This document shows positions 1-8,633 of a stretch of DNA of 64,000 bases, in pieces. The notes beneath the pieces were generated by a model. The model was given only the letters and a program-made list of their open reading frames with translations, was not told the DNA's origin and ran no database searches. Both the position numbers and the translations under genes were made by a program. This DNA comes from Planctomyces sp. SH-PL62 (GTDB lineage: Bacteria > Planctomycetota > Planctomycetia > Isosphaerales > Isosphaeraceae), in contig NZ_CP011273.1 of the NCBI RefSeq assembly GCF_001610895.1, positions 1,054,001 through 1,118,000 of the forward strand, given 5' to 3'. The first letter of the stretch is position 1, and each line of letters opens with the position of its first letter.

Positions 1-1
1 G

Positions 2-88
2 AAGGCCGACGCCTTCGAGAGCGAGCGGCTGAAATACTGGATCGTGGCGAAGGCCATCACGAGTCCTCGGCTGCTGGGGGGCGGGTGA
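2..88 (+). CDS. C-terminal end of an unidentified protein (partial)
   Basis: The frame starting at base 2 stays open to a TGA at 86-88 and ends in ...WIVAKAITSPRLLGGG. Nearly every codon ends in G or C, as in the real genes here, so it is probably the tail of a gene beginning left of the window. It would converge on and overlap the methyltransferase gene by about 30 bases. Only 28 residues are visible and no family can be named. Confidence 0.4.
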   Translation, partial: KADAFESERLKYWIVAKAITSPRLLGGG

Positions 89-1676
89 CGCGGTTCGTCG
101 GGGATCGGTCCAGTGTCGGGGCGTCGGCCGGGGAAAGCAACGGGGCGAGGCGCTCGATCTCGGTTTCGATCGTATCGGCCGAGGCTTCGGGCGAGTCGGC
201 GTTCAGCCCAAGGTCGTCTCGGAGCGCCGCGAGGGCGCGCGCCACCAGCGCCGGGCGGTCCGCTCGGCCGAGGACGACGCCCAGGTCGATCCGCGCCAGC
301 AGGGCCTTGGTCACCGGCCGCTTCGCGTGTTCGGGCGTGAAGGCCGCGAGCAGCCCGCGCGTGATCGGGTCGTCGCCGAGGGCGGCGAGCACGGCGGCCT
401 CGGCGGCCGAACGGCAGGGGAGCATGTAGCAGGTGTCGTCCAGGACGGTCGGTCGGCCGTCGACCGGGCCGACGGCTCGGAATCGCGTCGGCCGGTGGAG
501 CCCGGCGACGGCCGTCTTGTACGGGGCGAACGTGTAAGGGCCGACCCCGAACAGGGCGAACGGCGGCCGACCCTCGTAGATCGACGACCGCCGCCTTGCG
601 AAGCGGTCGGCGTGGCGTTCGAGGTAAGCCCAGAGCCTCGGTGCGGCGGCGGCGAGATCGCGCGTGTCGTCGCCGAGCTTCGCCTGGGTGACGATCAAGC
701 CGCGCTGGGGCCGCTCGCGCGCAGGCCGCTTCAGGTCGGCCCCCTTGAGGAGCGGGTAGACGTGGTCGGGCTCGACTTCCACGATCTCGCCCAGGCCGTT
801 GCGGAGCAGGCCGCCGGGCGACTCCGCGGTCAACTCCATGACGCTCGCGGCGTCGTGCTTGACCCCTTGCCGCCAGACGACCGGACTCTCGCCGATCGCG
901 AACTCGTGCGCGAGCGCGGCGTCGAGGTCGGTCGCGTAGAGGCCCCGGACCGTCCCCATCGAGCGTACCGGGGCCTTCGATCCGGGATCGGGGAAGACGA
1001 GGACGCGTCCCGATCCGGGCTGATCAGTCTGGCCCAGCGAGATCGTCAGGAAGCAGGCCCCGACCGAGGCGCCGAACCAGCGTCGCGCGTCGATCTCGAC
1101 GAGTTCGGCGGCGGCCAGCGGTGGGCCGGACCGATCGAGTCGCCGGAGGACGGCACGCGCGACGGCCGTCTTGCAGAGCAGGGCGATGGTCGGCGCCTGA
1201 TCGGCCAGGTCCGTGATCAGCTTGAGCCAGACGGCCTCGCCGAGATCGAAGTTGGCCGCCCCGGTGCGTGCGTCGAGGCCACCGAGCTTCGCGGCGTTGT
1301 TCTTCGCGGGGAGGTTCCCGCTCCCCAGTTTCCCCAACTCGGCGTTCGTGACCCACGGGGGATTGCCGACGACGAGGATCGGCCCGTCGCCGGTCCACGG
1401 GAGCTGGGCGAAATCGACGTCGAAGACGTCGGCGTGGAGGATCGTCGCCTGATCGCCGAGGGCCGCGCGCGATTGATCGCAGTACTCGGCCTGCAACTCG
1501 ACGCCGATCACTTCGCGCGGGGGCGTCGGCGAGGCGAGGACGGCTTTGAGGAAGCCCCCTCGCCCGCAGGTCGGTTCGAGCACGCGGGACCAGCGGTCGC
1601 CGATCGGCCCGAGCCTTCGGACGAGCGCGGCGGCCAGTTCCGGCGGCGTCTGGAAATCGCCGAGGTCTCTACGCAA
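57..1676 (-). CDS. N6-adenine DNA methyltransferase-like protein
   Basis: A class I SAM-dependent methyltransferase of the N6-adenine type, 539 aa. The N-terminus carries the FQTP stretch seen in Type I/IIG modification enzymes. Residues 32-41 (EPTCGRGG core) are the SAM-binding motif I, and NPPW at 105-108 is the catalytic motif IV. The C-terminal half is probably target recognition; no nuclease motif is visible. The start is TTG at 1676, with GAGG about nine bases upstream. No restriction, specificity or BREX partner lies in the visible neighbourhood, although the left side is cut off by the window edge. It could be an orphan methylase or the M part of a system extending to the left. Confidence 0.8.
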   Translation of the reverse strand: MRRDLGDFQTPPELAAALVRRLGPIGDRWSRVLEPTCGRGGFLKAVLASPTPPREVIGVELQAEYCDQSRAALGDQATILHADVFDVDFAQLPWTGDGPILVVGNPPWVTNAELGKLGSGNLPAKNNAAKLGGLDARTGAANFDLGEAVWLKLITDLADQAPTIALLCKTAVARAVLRRLDRSGPPLAAAELVEIDARRWFGASVGACFLTISLGQTDQPGSGRVLVFPDPGSKAPVRSMGTVRGLYATDLDAALAHEFAIGESPVVWRQGVKHDAASVMELTAESPGGLLRNGLGEIVEVEPDHVYPLLKGADLKRPARERPQRGLIVTQAKLGDDTRDLAAAAPRLWAYLERHADRFARRRSSIYEGRPPFALFGVGPYTFAPYKTAVAGLHRPTRFRAVGPVDGRPTVLDDTCYMLPCRSAAEAAVLAALGDDPITRGLLAAFTPEHAKRPVTKALLARIDLGVVLGRADRPALVARALAALRDDLGLNADSPEASADTIETEIERLAPLLSPADAPTLDRSPTNRVTRPPAAEDS

Positions 1677-1754
1677 GCGGACGCGCCTCGGCTTTCAAAC
1701 TTAGCGACAGTCCGGGAAATTCCTGCGAGGAGATGGACCGTGGGCGCTACGGGA

Positions 1755-1776
1755 CACGGGTCGCGTACGACCCGTG
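1755..1776 (-). terminator. Hairpin between the tRNA-binding gene and the methyltransferase
   Basis: A perfect 9-bp stem (cacgggtcg/cgacccgtg) with a four-base loop lies just past the stop of the minus-strand tRNA-binding gene. There is no T-run, so termination is only a possibility. Confidence 0.35.
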
Positions 1777-1847
1777 GCACCCTGCACGGAACTCCGAGCG
1801 TGGGAGGCGCCCAGAACAGGGGGGCGAACCCGCTTCGGGATGGCCTC

Positions 1848-2180
1848 TTACTTGATCCTGGCGCCGGGGACGCACTCGGCGTCGTCGACGGTCAGCAGGA
1901 TGACCTTCTCGCCCGAGGTCGCAGCCAGGAGCATGCCGTTGGACGTCTCGCCGCGGAGCATCGCCGGCGCGAGGTTGTCGACGATCACGATGTTCTTGCC
2001 GACGAGTTGTTCCGGCGTGTAATGCTGGCGGACGCCCGCCACGATCTGCTTCGGCTCGCCGCCCACGTCCACCTGGAGGAGCAGCAGCTTGTCGGCGTTG
2101 GGATGGGGTCGAGCCTCCAGCACCCTGGCCACCCGGAGTTCGATCTTGGCGAAGTCGTCGTACGTGATGGGGTCGGCCAC
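1848..2180 (-). CDS. Small tRNA-binding protein (Trbp111/CsaA-like, MetG C-terminal domain)
   Basis: A 110-aa stand-alone OB-fold tRNA-binding domain, matching the C-terminal dimerisation domain of methionyl-tRNA synthetase and free-standing homologues such as Trbp111 and CsaA. Family landmarks are FAKIELRVARVLEA near the start, HPNADKL, and the closing stretch with NLAPAMLRGETSNGML. The chosen start is GTG at 2180 (protein begins VADPITYDDF), with GAGG five bases upstream; the frame is open further but upstream residues look non-coding. Length equals that of known stand-alone proteins. In the cell it would bind tRNA in trans or act as a chaperone-like factor; which of these applies cannot be read from sequence. 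Confidence 0.85.
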   Translation of the reverse strand: MADPITYDDFAKIELRVARVLEARPHPNADKLLLLQVDVGGEPKQIVAGVRQHYTPEQLVGKNIVIVDNLAPAMLRGETSNGMLLAATSGEKVILLTVDDAECVPGARIK

Positions 2181-2510
2181 GGTCCTCGGTCTCTCGCAAA
2201 AGGGGGACGGTCGGGATTTCGCTCGATGCGACTCTGATTCTGACCCGAGCCGCCCGGAAAGCCAAGACGAAACGCGGGCGAAACCCCGGGGCGGAGGTGG
2301 GGAAGGCGGGCCTCGGAGTTCGAGGCGGTCGTCGTGTAAGATGGGAGCCGGTTCAACGGTCACGGAGCTTCAACACGATGTCGAGAGCGTCCGGCGGGTT
2401 TCAGCGGGTCGATTCCTGGATGCGTCGGCCACTCGGTCGGTGGGGGAGGGGGCGTTGCTGGGGCGATCCTGGCCGCGCCCTGGGTCCTGTTCTTCGACCC
2501 GGTCGCGCCG

Positions 2511-4103
2511 TTGGCCACGGGGCACATCGCGCGCGATCCGATGGCGGTCTATCGGGTCTACAGCGACGATTTCGCTTATGTGTCGGCCTCGCGCGACCTG
2601 GGGCGGACGATCACGAATCTGTTCATGCCGCACAACACGCACATCGTGCCGGCCTGGCGGGTCGTGACGTGGTTCCTGGTCGCCTGCGCCGGGAGCCTGG
2701 AGCGGGTGCCGGACGTGCTGGCGGTGGCGTCGTACGGCATCCTGGCGGCGACGATGATGCTGGTCGGCCGGTTCGCGGCCCGCGAGACGGGGAGCGAGGT
2801 CGTCGGAGCCGCGGCGGCCGTCGCGACCGGGACGACTTCCCTGATGCTCGCGCCGGCGACGTGGTACTCGGCCGGTCAGCCGCTCTGGGCCTCGTTCGCG
2901 GCCGTCGCGGCGCTCTGGTACGCGCAGGAGTGGCGGCGGTCGCGATCGCGGCCGGCGCTGGCGCTCTGCATGGCGTCGACCGCGTGCGCCGGCTGGTTCT
3001 GGACGATCGGCCATCTGGCGGGACCTTCGGCTGCGCTCTACCTCTGGCTCGACGGCCGACGGTCGCGGCGGGCGGCGGCCGCGCCGATCGCGGCCACGGT
3101 CCTCGCGGTCGGGCTGGCGCTGGGCCTGGGCGCGGGGAAGGTGGACAGTCGGGTCAGCTTCCACGGCCGGACGGCCGCCGAGGCCGCCCGGCCCGTCGAG
3201 GGGCTGTTTCACACCATGCAGGCGATCCCGGAGAGCCTCGTGCTGGGGAATCTCGGGCTGGCGGTCGAGACGACCGCGGGGCAGGGGGCCTTGCTCACGA
3301 TCGGGCTGGTCGGCCTCTGGGCCGCGAGCCGGCTCCGTCGCGGCGGGTTCCGTACGTGCAATCCGATGGAGATCGCTGGCGCGGCGTTTTTGGTCGGGAG
3401 CTATCTGGTCGAGTGGACGGTGCGCGGGTATCTGGATTACAGGTACTTGCGAACGATCAATGTGGACATGATCGTCCCCTGGTATCACGTCGCGCCGCAG
3501 GTGGGGGCCGTGCTGTTCGCGGCCGGCTGGTGGTCGGGGCCGAGGACGGCCGAATCGTCGCGGCGGCTGTCGCGGCCCCCGGTCGGGCTGTCGCGGGCCT
3601 CGGCGATGGGCGTGCTGGCCTTTGCGGCCGTCCTGGTCGCGCTGAACCGGCCTCGCGTGGAGGACCTCTGGTTCAACAGCGCCCCCCCGCTGACGGCGAC
3701 GGAACAGGCGCGGTTTCCCATCCCCGAACTCCAGAGGATGCGGACCAACGCCGTGATGATGGACGAGGCCGAGCATCAGCGTCGGCACCTTCGCCGGTTC
3801 GACCTGGCGGAGAAGACGGCGCTATCGATGGGGATCGGCCTCGACGCGGTCCGCGCCGCGATCGGCCGAGTCGACGCCCCGGAGCTTCCCGACGCCTACG
3901 ACGCGGTCGATCTGCTCGATCTACCTGAGAAGGGGAAGGCCGTCGATCCGGACCAGGTCCGGCAGGCTCTCGCTCGTTACCTGTTCCTGGAACCGCCGCC
4001 GCGCCCGGCCTGGCTCGACCCGGGCGAAACCTGGCCCCCGCCGAAGCGTGGGCAAATGCCGGGGGTGTCGCCGGGCTCGACGTCGGAGAGGCCGAAGCGA
4101 TGA
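2511..4103 (+). CDS. Polytopic membrane protein, GT-C glycosyltransferase-like; N-terminus frameshifted
   Basis: A hydrophobic protein of about 530 aa with many predicted transmembrane segments in its first two thirds and a soluble C-terminal tail rich in charged residues. The SDDFAYV stretch near the N-terminus sits where GT-C glycosyltransferases carry an acidic first-loop motif, so a lipid-linked sugar transferase is possible but unproven. No good start lies near 2511 (TTG). An ATG at 2378 with GGAG upstream opens a sensible N-terminus in another frame, which joins this frame if one G is removed from the G-runs at 2442-2452, adding a membrane segment (GVAGAILAAPWVLFF). The gene is therefore probably 2378-4103 with a frameshift or a sequencing error. 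It runs divergently from the tRNA-binding gene. Confidence 0.7.
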   Translation: MATGHIARDPMAVYRVYSDDFAYVSASRDLGRTITNLFMPHNTHIVPAWRVVTWFLVACAGSLERVPDVLAVASYGILAATMMLVGRFAARETGSEVVGAAAAVATGTTSLMLAPATWYSAGQPLWASFAAVAALWYAQEWRRSRSRPALALCMASTACAGWFWTIGHLAGPSAALYLWLDGRRSRRAAAAPIAATVLAVGLALGLGAGKVDSRVSFHGRTAAEAARPVEGLFHTMQAIPESLVLGNLGLAVETTAGQGALLTIGLVGLWAASRLRRGGFRTCNPMEIAGAAFLVGSYLVEWTVRGYLDYRYLRTINVDMIVPWYHVAPQVGAVLFAAGWWSGPRTAESSRRLSRPPVGLSRASAMGVLAFAAVLVALNRPRVEDLWFNSAPPLTATEQARFPIPELQRMRTNAVMMDEAEHQRRHLRRFDLAEKTALSMGIGLDAVRAAIGRVDAPELPDAYDAVDLLDLPEKGKAVDPDQVRQALARYLFLEPPPRPAWLDPGETWPPPKRGQMPGVSPGSTSERPKR

Positions 4104-4122
4104 GCGGGCGGGGCCGACGAGA

Positions 4123-5559
4123 TCAGAAGGGTCGGCCCACGTCGATCGGCTGTTCCATGTTCGACGAGCTTTCGAACAGGGTGAGGTTCTTGACGAAGTG
4201 GAGCTTGGCGGTGTCGGTCCGCCCGGCTCGGTTCTTGGCGACGATGACCTCGGCGATGTTCGGCTGATCGTTCGGATCGTAGTAGTCGGGACGATGCAGG
4301 AGCAGGACCAGGTCGGCGTCCTGTTCGATGGCGCCCGACTCGCGAAGGTCGGCCATGCGCGGGCGGCGGTCTTCCCGGTTCTCGACGGCCCGGTTGAGCT
4401 GCGACAGGGCGATGACCGGGACGTGCAACTCTCGGGCGAGCATCTTGAGCCGTCGGCTGATCTTGGCGATCTGCTCCTGGCGGCTGTCCCGTGATTCGTC
4501 CGAGTCGATGAGCTGGATGTAGTCGATCATGATCAGGCCGAGGCCCTGGCGCATCTTCAGGCGGCGGGCCGAGGCCATGATCTGGAGCATGTTGCGCGAG
4601 GGCGTGTCGTCGATGTGGATGGGGGCGGAGGCGATCTCGCCGTACGCCTTGCCCAGCTTGCTCATCTCGCGGTAATCCATCCCCCGCCCGGTCCGCAGCT
4701 TGTTCGAATCGACCCGGGCCTGGGCGCTGAGGAGACGCTCGCCGAGTTCGAGCCGTCCCATTTCGAGGCTGACGACCAGGGTGGGGACCTGGTGCTGGAT
4801 CGCCGCGCTGGCGCAGATGTTGAGGGCGAAGGCCGTCTTGCCCATCGCGGGGCGGGCCGCCACGATGATGAGCTGCTCGGGCTGGAAGCCGGTGGTGATG
4901 TCGTCGACGTCGATGAACCCGGTGCTGACGCCGGTGACGACGTGCGTCTCCTCGGTCCGCTTGGTGATCCGGTCCATCGCCTCGGACAGGACGCCTTGCA
5001 GCTCGTGGACCTGCCCCTTGATCTGATCCTCGGCGATGGCGAAGACCTTCTTCTCGGCCGTCTCCAGGAGCTGCTGCGAGGTGTAGAGGTTGGAATAGCC
5101 GTCGCGGATGATCTCGGTGGCGCTCTGGATGAGCTGGCGGCTGACCGACTTCTGGCGGACGATCTCGGCGTGATAGCGGGCGTTGGCCGCGTGCGGGACG
5201 CTGTTGGCGATCTCGGAAAGGGCGTCGTCGCCGCCGACCTGCGCGAGCTGGCCCCGGCGGTCGAGTTCGTCGGCCAGCGTAACCACGTCTATGGCCTTGC
5301 CGTCGTCGTACATCTCGCGGACGGCGCGATACACGAGCTGGTGGGCGTCGCGGTAGAAGTCGTCCGGGGTCAGGAACGCGACGATGTCGTGAAGGATGTC
5401 GTTGTCGAGCAGGATGCCGCCGAGGACGCTGCGTTCGGCGTCCAGGTTCTGAGGCGGCAGGCGGTCGGCCAGCGGCCCGGAATCGGCCTTCGCGTACGAG
5501 CCGCCGGACCCGCTGCCATCCCTGCCGACGCCGTTGCTGTAGCTTGGGGCGGACGCCAT
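4123..5559 (-). CDS. dnaB: Replicative DNA helicase DnaB
   Basis: The hexameric helicase that unwinds DNA at the replication fork, 478 aa. The N-terminal domain begins near residue 34 (PPQNLDAERSVLGGIL). The RecA-like ATPase domain has Walker A ARPAMGKT at 235-242, an IMIDYIQL Walker B and the SQLNRAVE and RPRMADLRESGAIEQDAD stretches typical of DnaB. A Gly/Ser-rich leader of about 30 residues precedes the conserved region. The ATG at 5559 is preceded by AAGGAG about eleven bases upstream. It follows rplI, as in many bacteria, but a strong terminator separates them, so dnaB probably has its own promoter in the 310-bp gap. It converges on the membrane-protein gene with 19 bp between them. Confidence 0.97.
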   Translation of the reverse strand: MASAPSYSNGVGRDGSGSGGSYAKADSGPLADRLPPQNLDAERSVLGGILLDNDILHDIVAFLTPDDFYRDAHQLVYRAVREMYDDGKAIDVVTLADELDRRGQLAQVGGDDALSEIANSVPHAANARYHAEIVRQKSVSRQLIQSATEIIRDGYSNLYTSQQLLETAEKKVFAIAEDQIKGQVHELQGVLSEAMDRITKRTEETHVVTGVSTGFIDVDDITTGFQPEQLIIVAARPAMGKTAFALNICASAAIQHQVPTLVVSLEMGRLELGERLLSAQARVDSNKLRTGRGMDYREMSKLGKAYGEIASAPIHIDDTPSRNMLQIMASARRLKMRQGLGLIMIDYIQLIDSDESRDSRQEQIAKISRRLKMLARELHVPVIALSQLNRAVENREDRRPRMADLRESGAIEQDADLVLLLHRPDYYDPNDQPNIAEVIVAKNRAGRTDTAKLHFVKNLTLFESSSNMEQPIDVGRPF

Positions 5560-5809
5560 GACCTGATCCACTCCTTGGAAACCTCGACCGGCGATCCCCG
5601 AGGTCGGCGCATGGGGAGTCGCTCGAAGACATATCGCCTGAACGATTGTATCGGCGTTCTTCGCCGTCGACATCGTCGAAAAGCAGAAACCCAGAGGCGG
5701 CGGGATCGGGTCGCGAGGGGGCGCGAAGCTTTGCCGGCGCTGGTCGGGCGGTCGGGCCGGCGTGGCGAGAGGCGGCCGGGGACGTCAGGCGCGGGAGCCG
5801 TCGTGAAAC
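5560..5809. other. Non-coding gap upstream of dnaB
   Basis: About 250 bp between the dnaB start and the rplI terminator. No convincing gene is present. It presumably holds the dnaB promoter, but I see no clear -35/-10 pair. Confidence 0.5.
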
Positions 5810-5850
5810 GAAAAAGGGCGTCGGACGCGGAGATCGCGTCGCGACGCCCT
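5810..5850 (-). terminator. Rho-independent terminator after rplI
   Basis: A stem of about 15 bp with one bulged base (agggcgtcggacgcg against cgcgtcgcgacgccct) and a gagat loop, followed on the minus strand by CCCTTTTTCGTTT. It lies just past the rplI stop and separates rplI from dnaB. Confidence 0.85.
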
Positions 5851-5870
5851 GGGAAGCGGGAGGGAGCCGT

Positions 5871-6485
5871 TCAGGAGGCGGCTTCCTCGGTGTGCGTGGG
5901 GACGACCCAGAGCTTGACCTCGGTGTAGATGTCCTGGCCCAGGTGGAGCTTGATCGTGTAGAGCCCCAGGTCCTTGAGCGGGCCTTCGATCCGGACGTTC
6001 TCGGCCGTGATCGGGAAGCCTTCGCTCTTGAGCGTCTCGGCGATCTGAACGTCGTTGACCGAGCCGAAGAGGTGGCCTTCCTCGTTGGCGTTGGCCTCGA
6101 TCGTCAGCGAGCGCTGGGCGATCTGCGCGGCGAGGTTCAGGAGGTCGGCGCGGCGCGCCTCCTCGAGCTCGCGGAGCCGCTCGCGGTGCTTCTCGACGAC
6201 CCGCAGGTTGTGCGGGGTCGCGAACGTGGCGAAGCCCTGGGGAATCAGATAGTTGCGGGCGAAGCCGGGGCGGACCTTGACGAGGTCGCCGGGGCGTCCC
6301 AGGAAGGGGACCTCGTGGGTCAGGATGATGCTCATGTGGCCGTTCTTGGCGCGGAGCGGGTGGTTCTGGCGACGTTCCACGCCGGGACGCCGGGGCGGAC
6401 CCGCCGGTGCGGCCTTCTTAGAACCGTCCCCTTTGGCCTTGCCCGAGGACTTAGGCTTCGAGGTCTTGGATTGAGTCTTCGCCAT
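5871..6485 (-). CDS. rplI: 50S ribosomal protein L9 with basic N-terminal extension
   Basis: Large-subunit protein L9. The conserved N-domain begins at residue 51 (MSIILTHEVPFLGRPGDLVKVRPGFARNYL is split over 51-80), followed by the long connecting helix and the C-domain; typical L9 is about 150 aa. With the ATG at 6485 the protein is 204 aa, the extra 50 residues being Lys/Ser/Pro-rich and then RRPGVERRQNHPLRAKNGH. The extension has coding-like third positions and no stop, but an internal ATG at 6335 would give a standard L9, so the start is uncertain. The gene follows ssb by 299 bp, and the usual rpsR between ssb and rplI is missing. Confidence 0.95.
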   Translation of the reverse strand: MAKTQSKTSKPKSSGKAKGDGSKKAAPAGPPRRPGVERRQNHPLRAKNGHMSIILTHEVPFLGRPGDLVKVRPGFARNYLIPQGFATFATPHNLRVVEKHRERLRELEEARRADLLNLAAQIAQRSLTIEANANEEGHLFGSVNDVQIAETLKSEGFPITAENVRIEGPLKDLGLYTIKLHLGQDIYTEVKLWVVPTHTEEAAS

Positions 6486-6784
6486 TGTCGATGTCACTTT
6501 CGATCCTGAAGGCACGCGCTGGGCTTGAGGAGCGTCGGCCGTCCTCCCCCATCCTCTCATCCGCAGAGCCGCGCCGAGCCGTAAACGAACGAACCACTGG
6601 GAAATTCGAGCGGGCCGCTCGAAGGGTCGCGCGGCGGGAGGCGGGGGCCTCCCGATCAACCGCGACGCGCAAGCAGTCGATTGAAACCGATCGGGCCGGA
6701 AACTCCAAGCGGGACGTTTGTGCGCCATCCCGATTCGGTTTCGCCGCGCGTCCGGGCCGCCGCGGCGTCCCGTCCGGCGGGTCG

Positions 6785-7345
6785 TCAGAACGGGATGTCG
6801 TCGTCCCCCTGGTCTGGGGCGACGGTCGAACGGCCGCCGGTGTTGGTCGGAGCGTAGCCCCCCCCTCGGGACGGCCCGTTGTCGAACCCACGGTCCGGGG
6901 CCGGCGCCGATTCCGGCCGGCCGCGTCGGGGCGGGGACGATTCGCGGGCCGGGGGAGGGCTGAATTCCTCGTCCCCGCCGTAACCGCCGCCCCCGCCGCC
7001 GCCGGCTTCACGACGGCTGTCGAGGAACTGCACGCGGTCGGCCTGGACGCGGATCTTGGAGCGTTTCTCGCCGCTGGTCTTGTCGTCCCACTGGTCCATC
7101 TTGAGCGAGCCTTCGACGAAGATCAGACTCCCCTTGCGGAGGATCTGACAGCAGGTCTCGGCCTGGCGGTCCCAGACGGTGACGTCGATGTAGAGCACCT
7201 CTTCGCGGCGCTCGCCGTCGCGTCCCTGCCAGGAGCGGTTGATGGCCATCCGCAGCTCACTCACGGCGGTCCCGTTGGGGATGCGTCGCAGTTCGGGGTC
7301 GAACGTCAGACGACCCATCAGCTGCACGCGGTTCAAGTCCGGCAT
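6785..7345 (-). CDS. ssb: Single-stranded DNA-binding protein
   Basis: Binds single-stranded DNA in replication, repair and recombination; 186 aa. The OB-fold covers roughly residues 3-110 (LNRVQLMGRLTFDPELR, then VTVWDRQAE). It is followed by a Gly-rich and Pro/Arg-rich flexible linker, and the acidic tip DDDIPF that recruits partner proteins is intact at the C-terminus. The ATG at 7345 is preceded by GGAAAGGAG. It lies in the ribosomal cluster after rpsF, the widespread rpsF-ssb order. Confidence 0.97.
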   Translation of the reverse strand: MPDLNRVQLMGRLTFDPELRRIPNGTAVSELRMAINRSWQGRDGERREEVLYIDVTVWDRQAETCCQILRKGSLIFVEGSLKMDQWDDKTSGEKRSKIRVQADRVQFLDSRREAGGGGGGGYGGDEEFSPPPARESSPPRRGRPESAPAPDRGFDNGPSRGGGYAPTNTGGRSTVAPDQGDDDIPF

Positions 7346-7398
7346 GGCCCCGCTCCTTTCCCGTCCGATTCCCGAAGCGCGAAGTGACCCTGGAAGAC

Positions 7399-7427
7399 AG
7401 GGTAAACGGTTGTTCCCTACATTGCAA
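7399..7427 (-). promoter_or_regulatory. Candidate sigma-70 promoter upstream of ssb
   Basis: On the minus strand, TTGCAA (7427-7422) and TACCCT (7404-7399) are separated by 17 bp, about 50 bp before the ssb start. The -10 is weak, so this is tentative. Confidence 0.3.
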
Positions 7428-7498
7428 GTCGTTTCGCGCGTCGATGGATGCGGTTGCGACGGGGGTGCGGGGCGGAGCGACTATCCGGTCGACGGTGC

Positions 7499-7906
7499 TC
7501 AGTCCTCGCGGCGGCGGCGGCGAGGGCGGTCGTCCATGTCGTCGTCGTGGCCGTTCTCGGCGTCGACGTTCGGGTTCGAGGTCATCGCCTGGTTGACCAG
7601 GTGCTCCTCGAGCTTGGGGTGGACCTTGAGGATCAGCTCCCGAAGGATCACGTCGCTGAGGTGACAGTCGGAGACGATCTCCTTCAGCTTCGAGCCGTCG
7701 GTGCGGAAGTAGGTCAGGAGGTACGTCCCCTTCTTGTGGCCGTCGATCGGGTAGGCGAGGCGACGCTCGTCCCACTGGCGGCTGGCCACGATCTCGGAGT
7801 CGTACTTGGTGAGGATGTCGTGGACCTGTTTGACGGTGTCGTCCCAGGCGGCCGCGGCCTTGGTGCTGTCGAGAAGGAACATGCCTTCGTAGGTGTGGAC
7901 GGGCAA
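7499..7906 (-). CDS. rpsF: 30S ribosomal protein S6
   Basis: Small-subunit protein S6, 135 aa. It opens with the family-typical VHTYEGMFLLDS and contains RRLAYPIDGHKKGTY. An acidic-then-basic tail (DDDMDDRPRRRRRED) extends beyond the usual core of about 95-100 residues. The start is TTG at 7906, supported by GGAGGA eight bases upstream; no ATG alternative keeps the conserved first strand. It is followed by ssb and preceded by pth, 42 bp away. Confidence 0.96.
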   Translation of the reverse strand: MPVHTYEGMFLLDSTKAAAAWDDTVKQVHDILTKYDSEIVASRQWDERRLAYPIDGHKKGTYLLTYFRTDGSKLKEIVSDCHLSDVILRELILKVHPKLEEHLVNQAMTSNPNVDAENGHDDDMDDRPRRRRRED

Positions 7907-7948
7907 GTGACGAGTCCTCCGTTGATTCCGCGTTCGTGAAAGTCGGTG

Positions 7949-8530
7949 TTAGGTCGTTGATCCGTTGAAGCGATTCATGGCCTCGTGGACCCCCTGGGTC
8001 GCCCAGACGGCCACGGCTTGCGAGGCGAGGATCAGGGAGTCGTCGATCCGGGCCCGCTCCGCCCCTCGGAAGCGGCCCAGGACGTAGTCGACGGCCTGAC
8101 CCTCGGCGGCTTCGCCGATGCCGATCCGAAGTCGGGGGAACTCGTGGGTGCCGAGGTGAGCGGCGACGTCGCGGAGGCCCTTCTGACCGCCGTCGGAGCC
8201 CCCCTTGCGGATCCGGAGCTTCCCGACCGGCAGGTTCAGGTCGTCGCAGACGATCATGAGGTCCGACAGGTCGAGCTTATGGAACCGGACCGCCTGGCCG
8301 ACGGATCGGCCGCTCAGGTTCATGAACGTATCGGGCTTGAGCAGCAGGACCCGGCGGTAGTCGATCTCGACCTCGGCGAGCAGGCCTTCGAACTTGCGCG
8401 AGAAGGCGTTCGCCCCCGCGCCGCCGGCGGCGGCGAGGCGGTCGATCAGGTCGAAGCCGACGTTGTGCCGGGTGCCGTGGTATTTGGGACCGGGGTTTCC
8501 CAGTCCCACGACGAGTTTCAAGGTCGCCAA
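7949..8530 (-). CDS. pth: Peptidyl-tRNA hydrolase
   Basis: Releases tRNA from prematurely dropped peptidyl-tRNA; 193 aa, the normal length for the family. Conserved blocks are VVGLGNPGPKYHGTRHNVGF (with Asn12 and the catalytic His22 equivalents), KPDTFMNLSG, and the DDLNLPVGKLRIRKGGSDGGQKGL loop split around residues 96-119. A TTG at 8530 is the best start because GGAG lies eight bases upstream; no ATG is available. It lies between rplY and rpsF, a common bacterial order. Confidence 0.96.
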   Translation of the reverse strand: MATLKLVVGLGNPGPKYHGTRHNVGFDLIDRLAAAGGAGANAFSRKFEGLLAEVEIDYRRVLLLKPDTFMNLSGRSVGQAVRFHKLDLSDLMIVCDDLNLPVGKLRIRKGGSDGGQKGLRDVAAHLGTHEFPRLRIGIGEAAEGQAVDYVLGRFRGAERARIDDSLILASQAVAVWATQGVHEAMNRFNGSTT

Positions 8531-8633
8531 ATCGGCGGCTCCAGGCGTCGTCGCGAGGGCTCGGGCGGCGGCGCGCGGCTCCGGCTTCGAGGGGAAGCCG
8601 GAGGGGGCGGCCGGACGAGGCCCCGCGTCGCGT

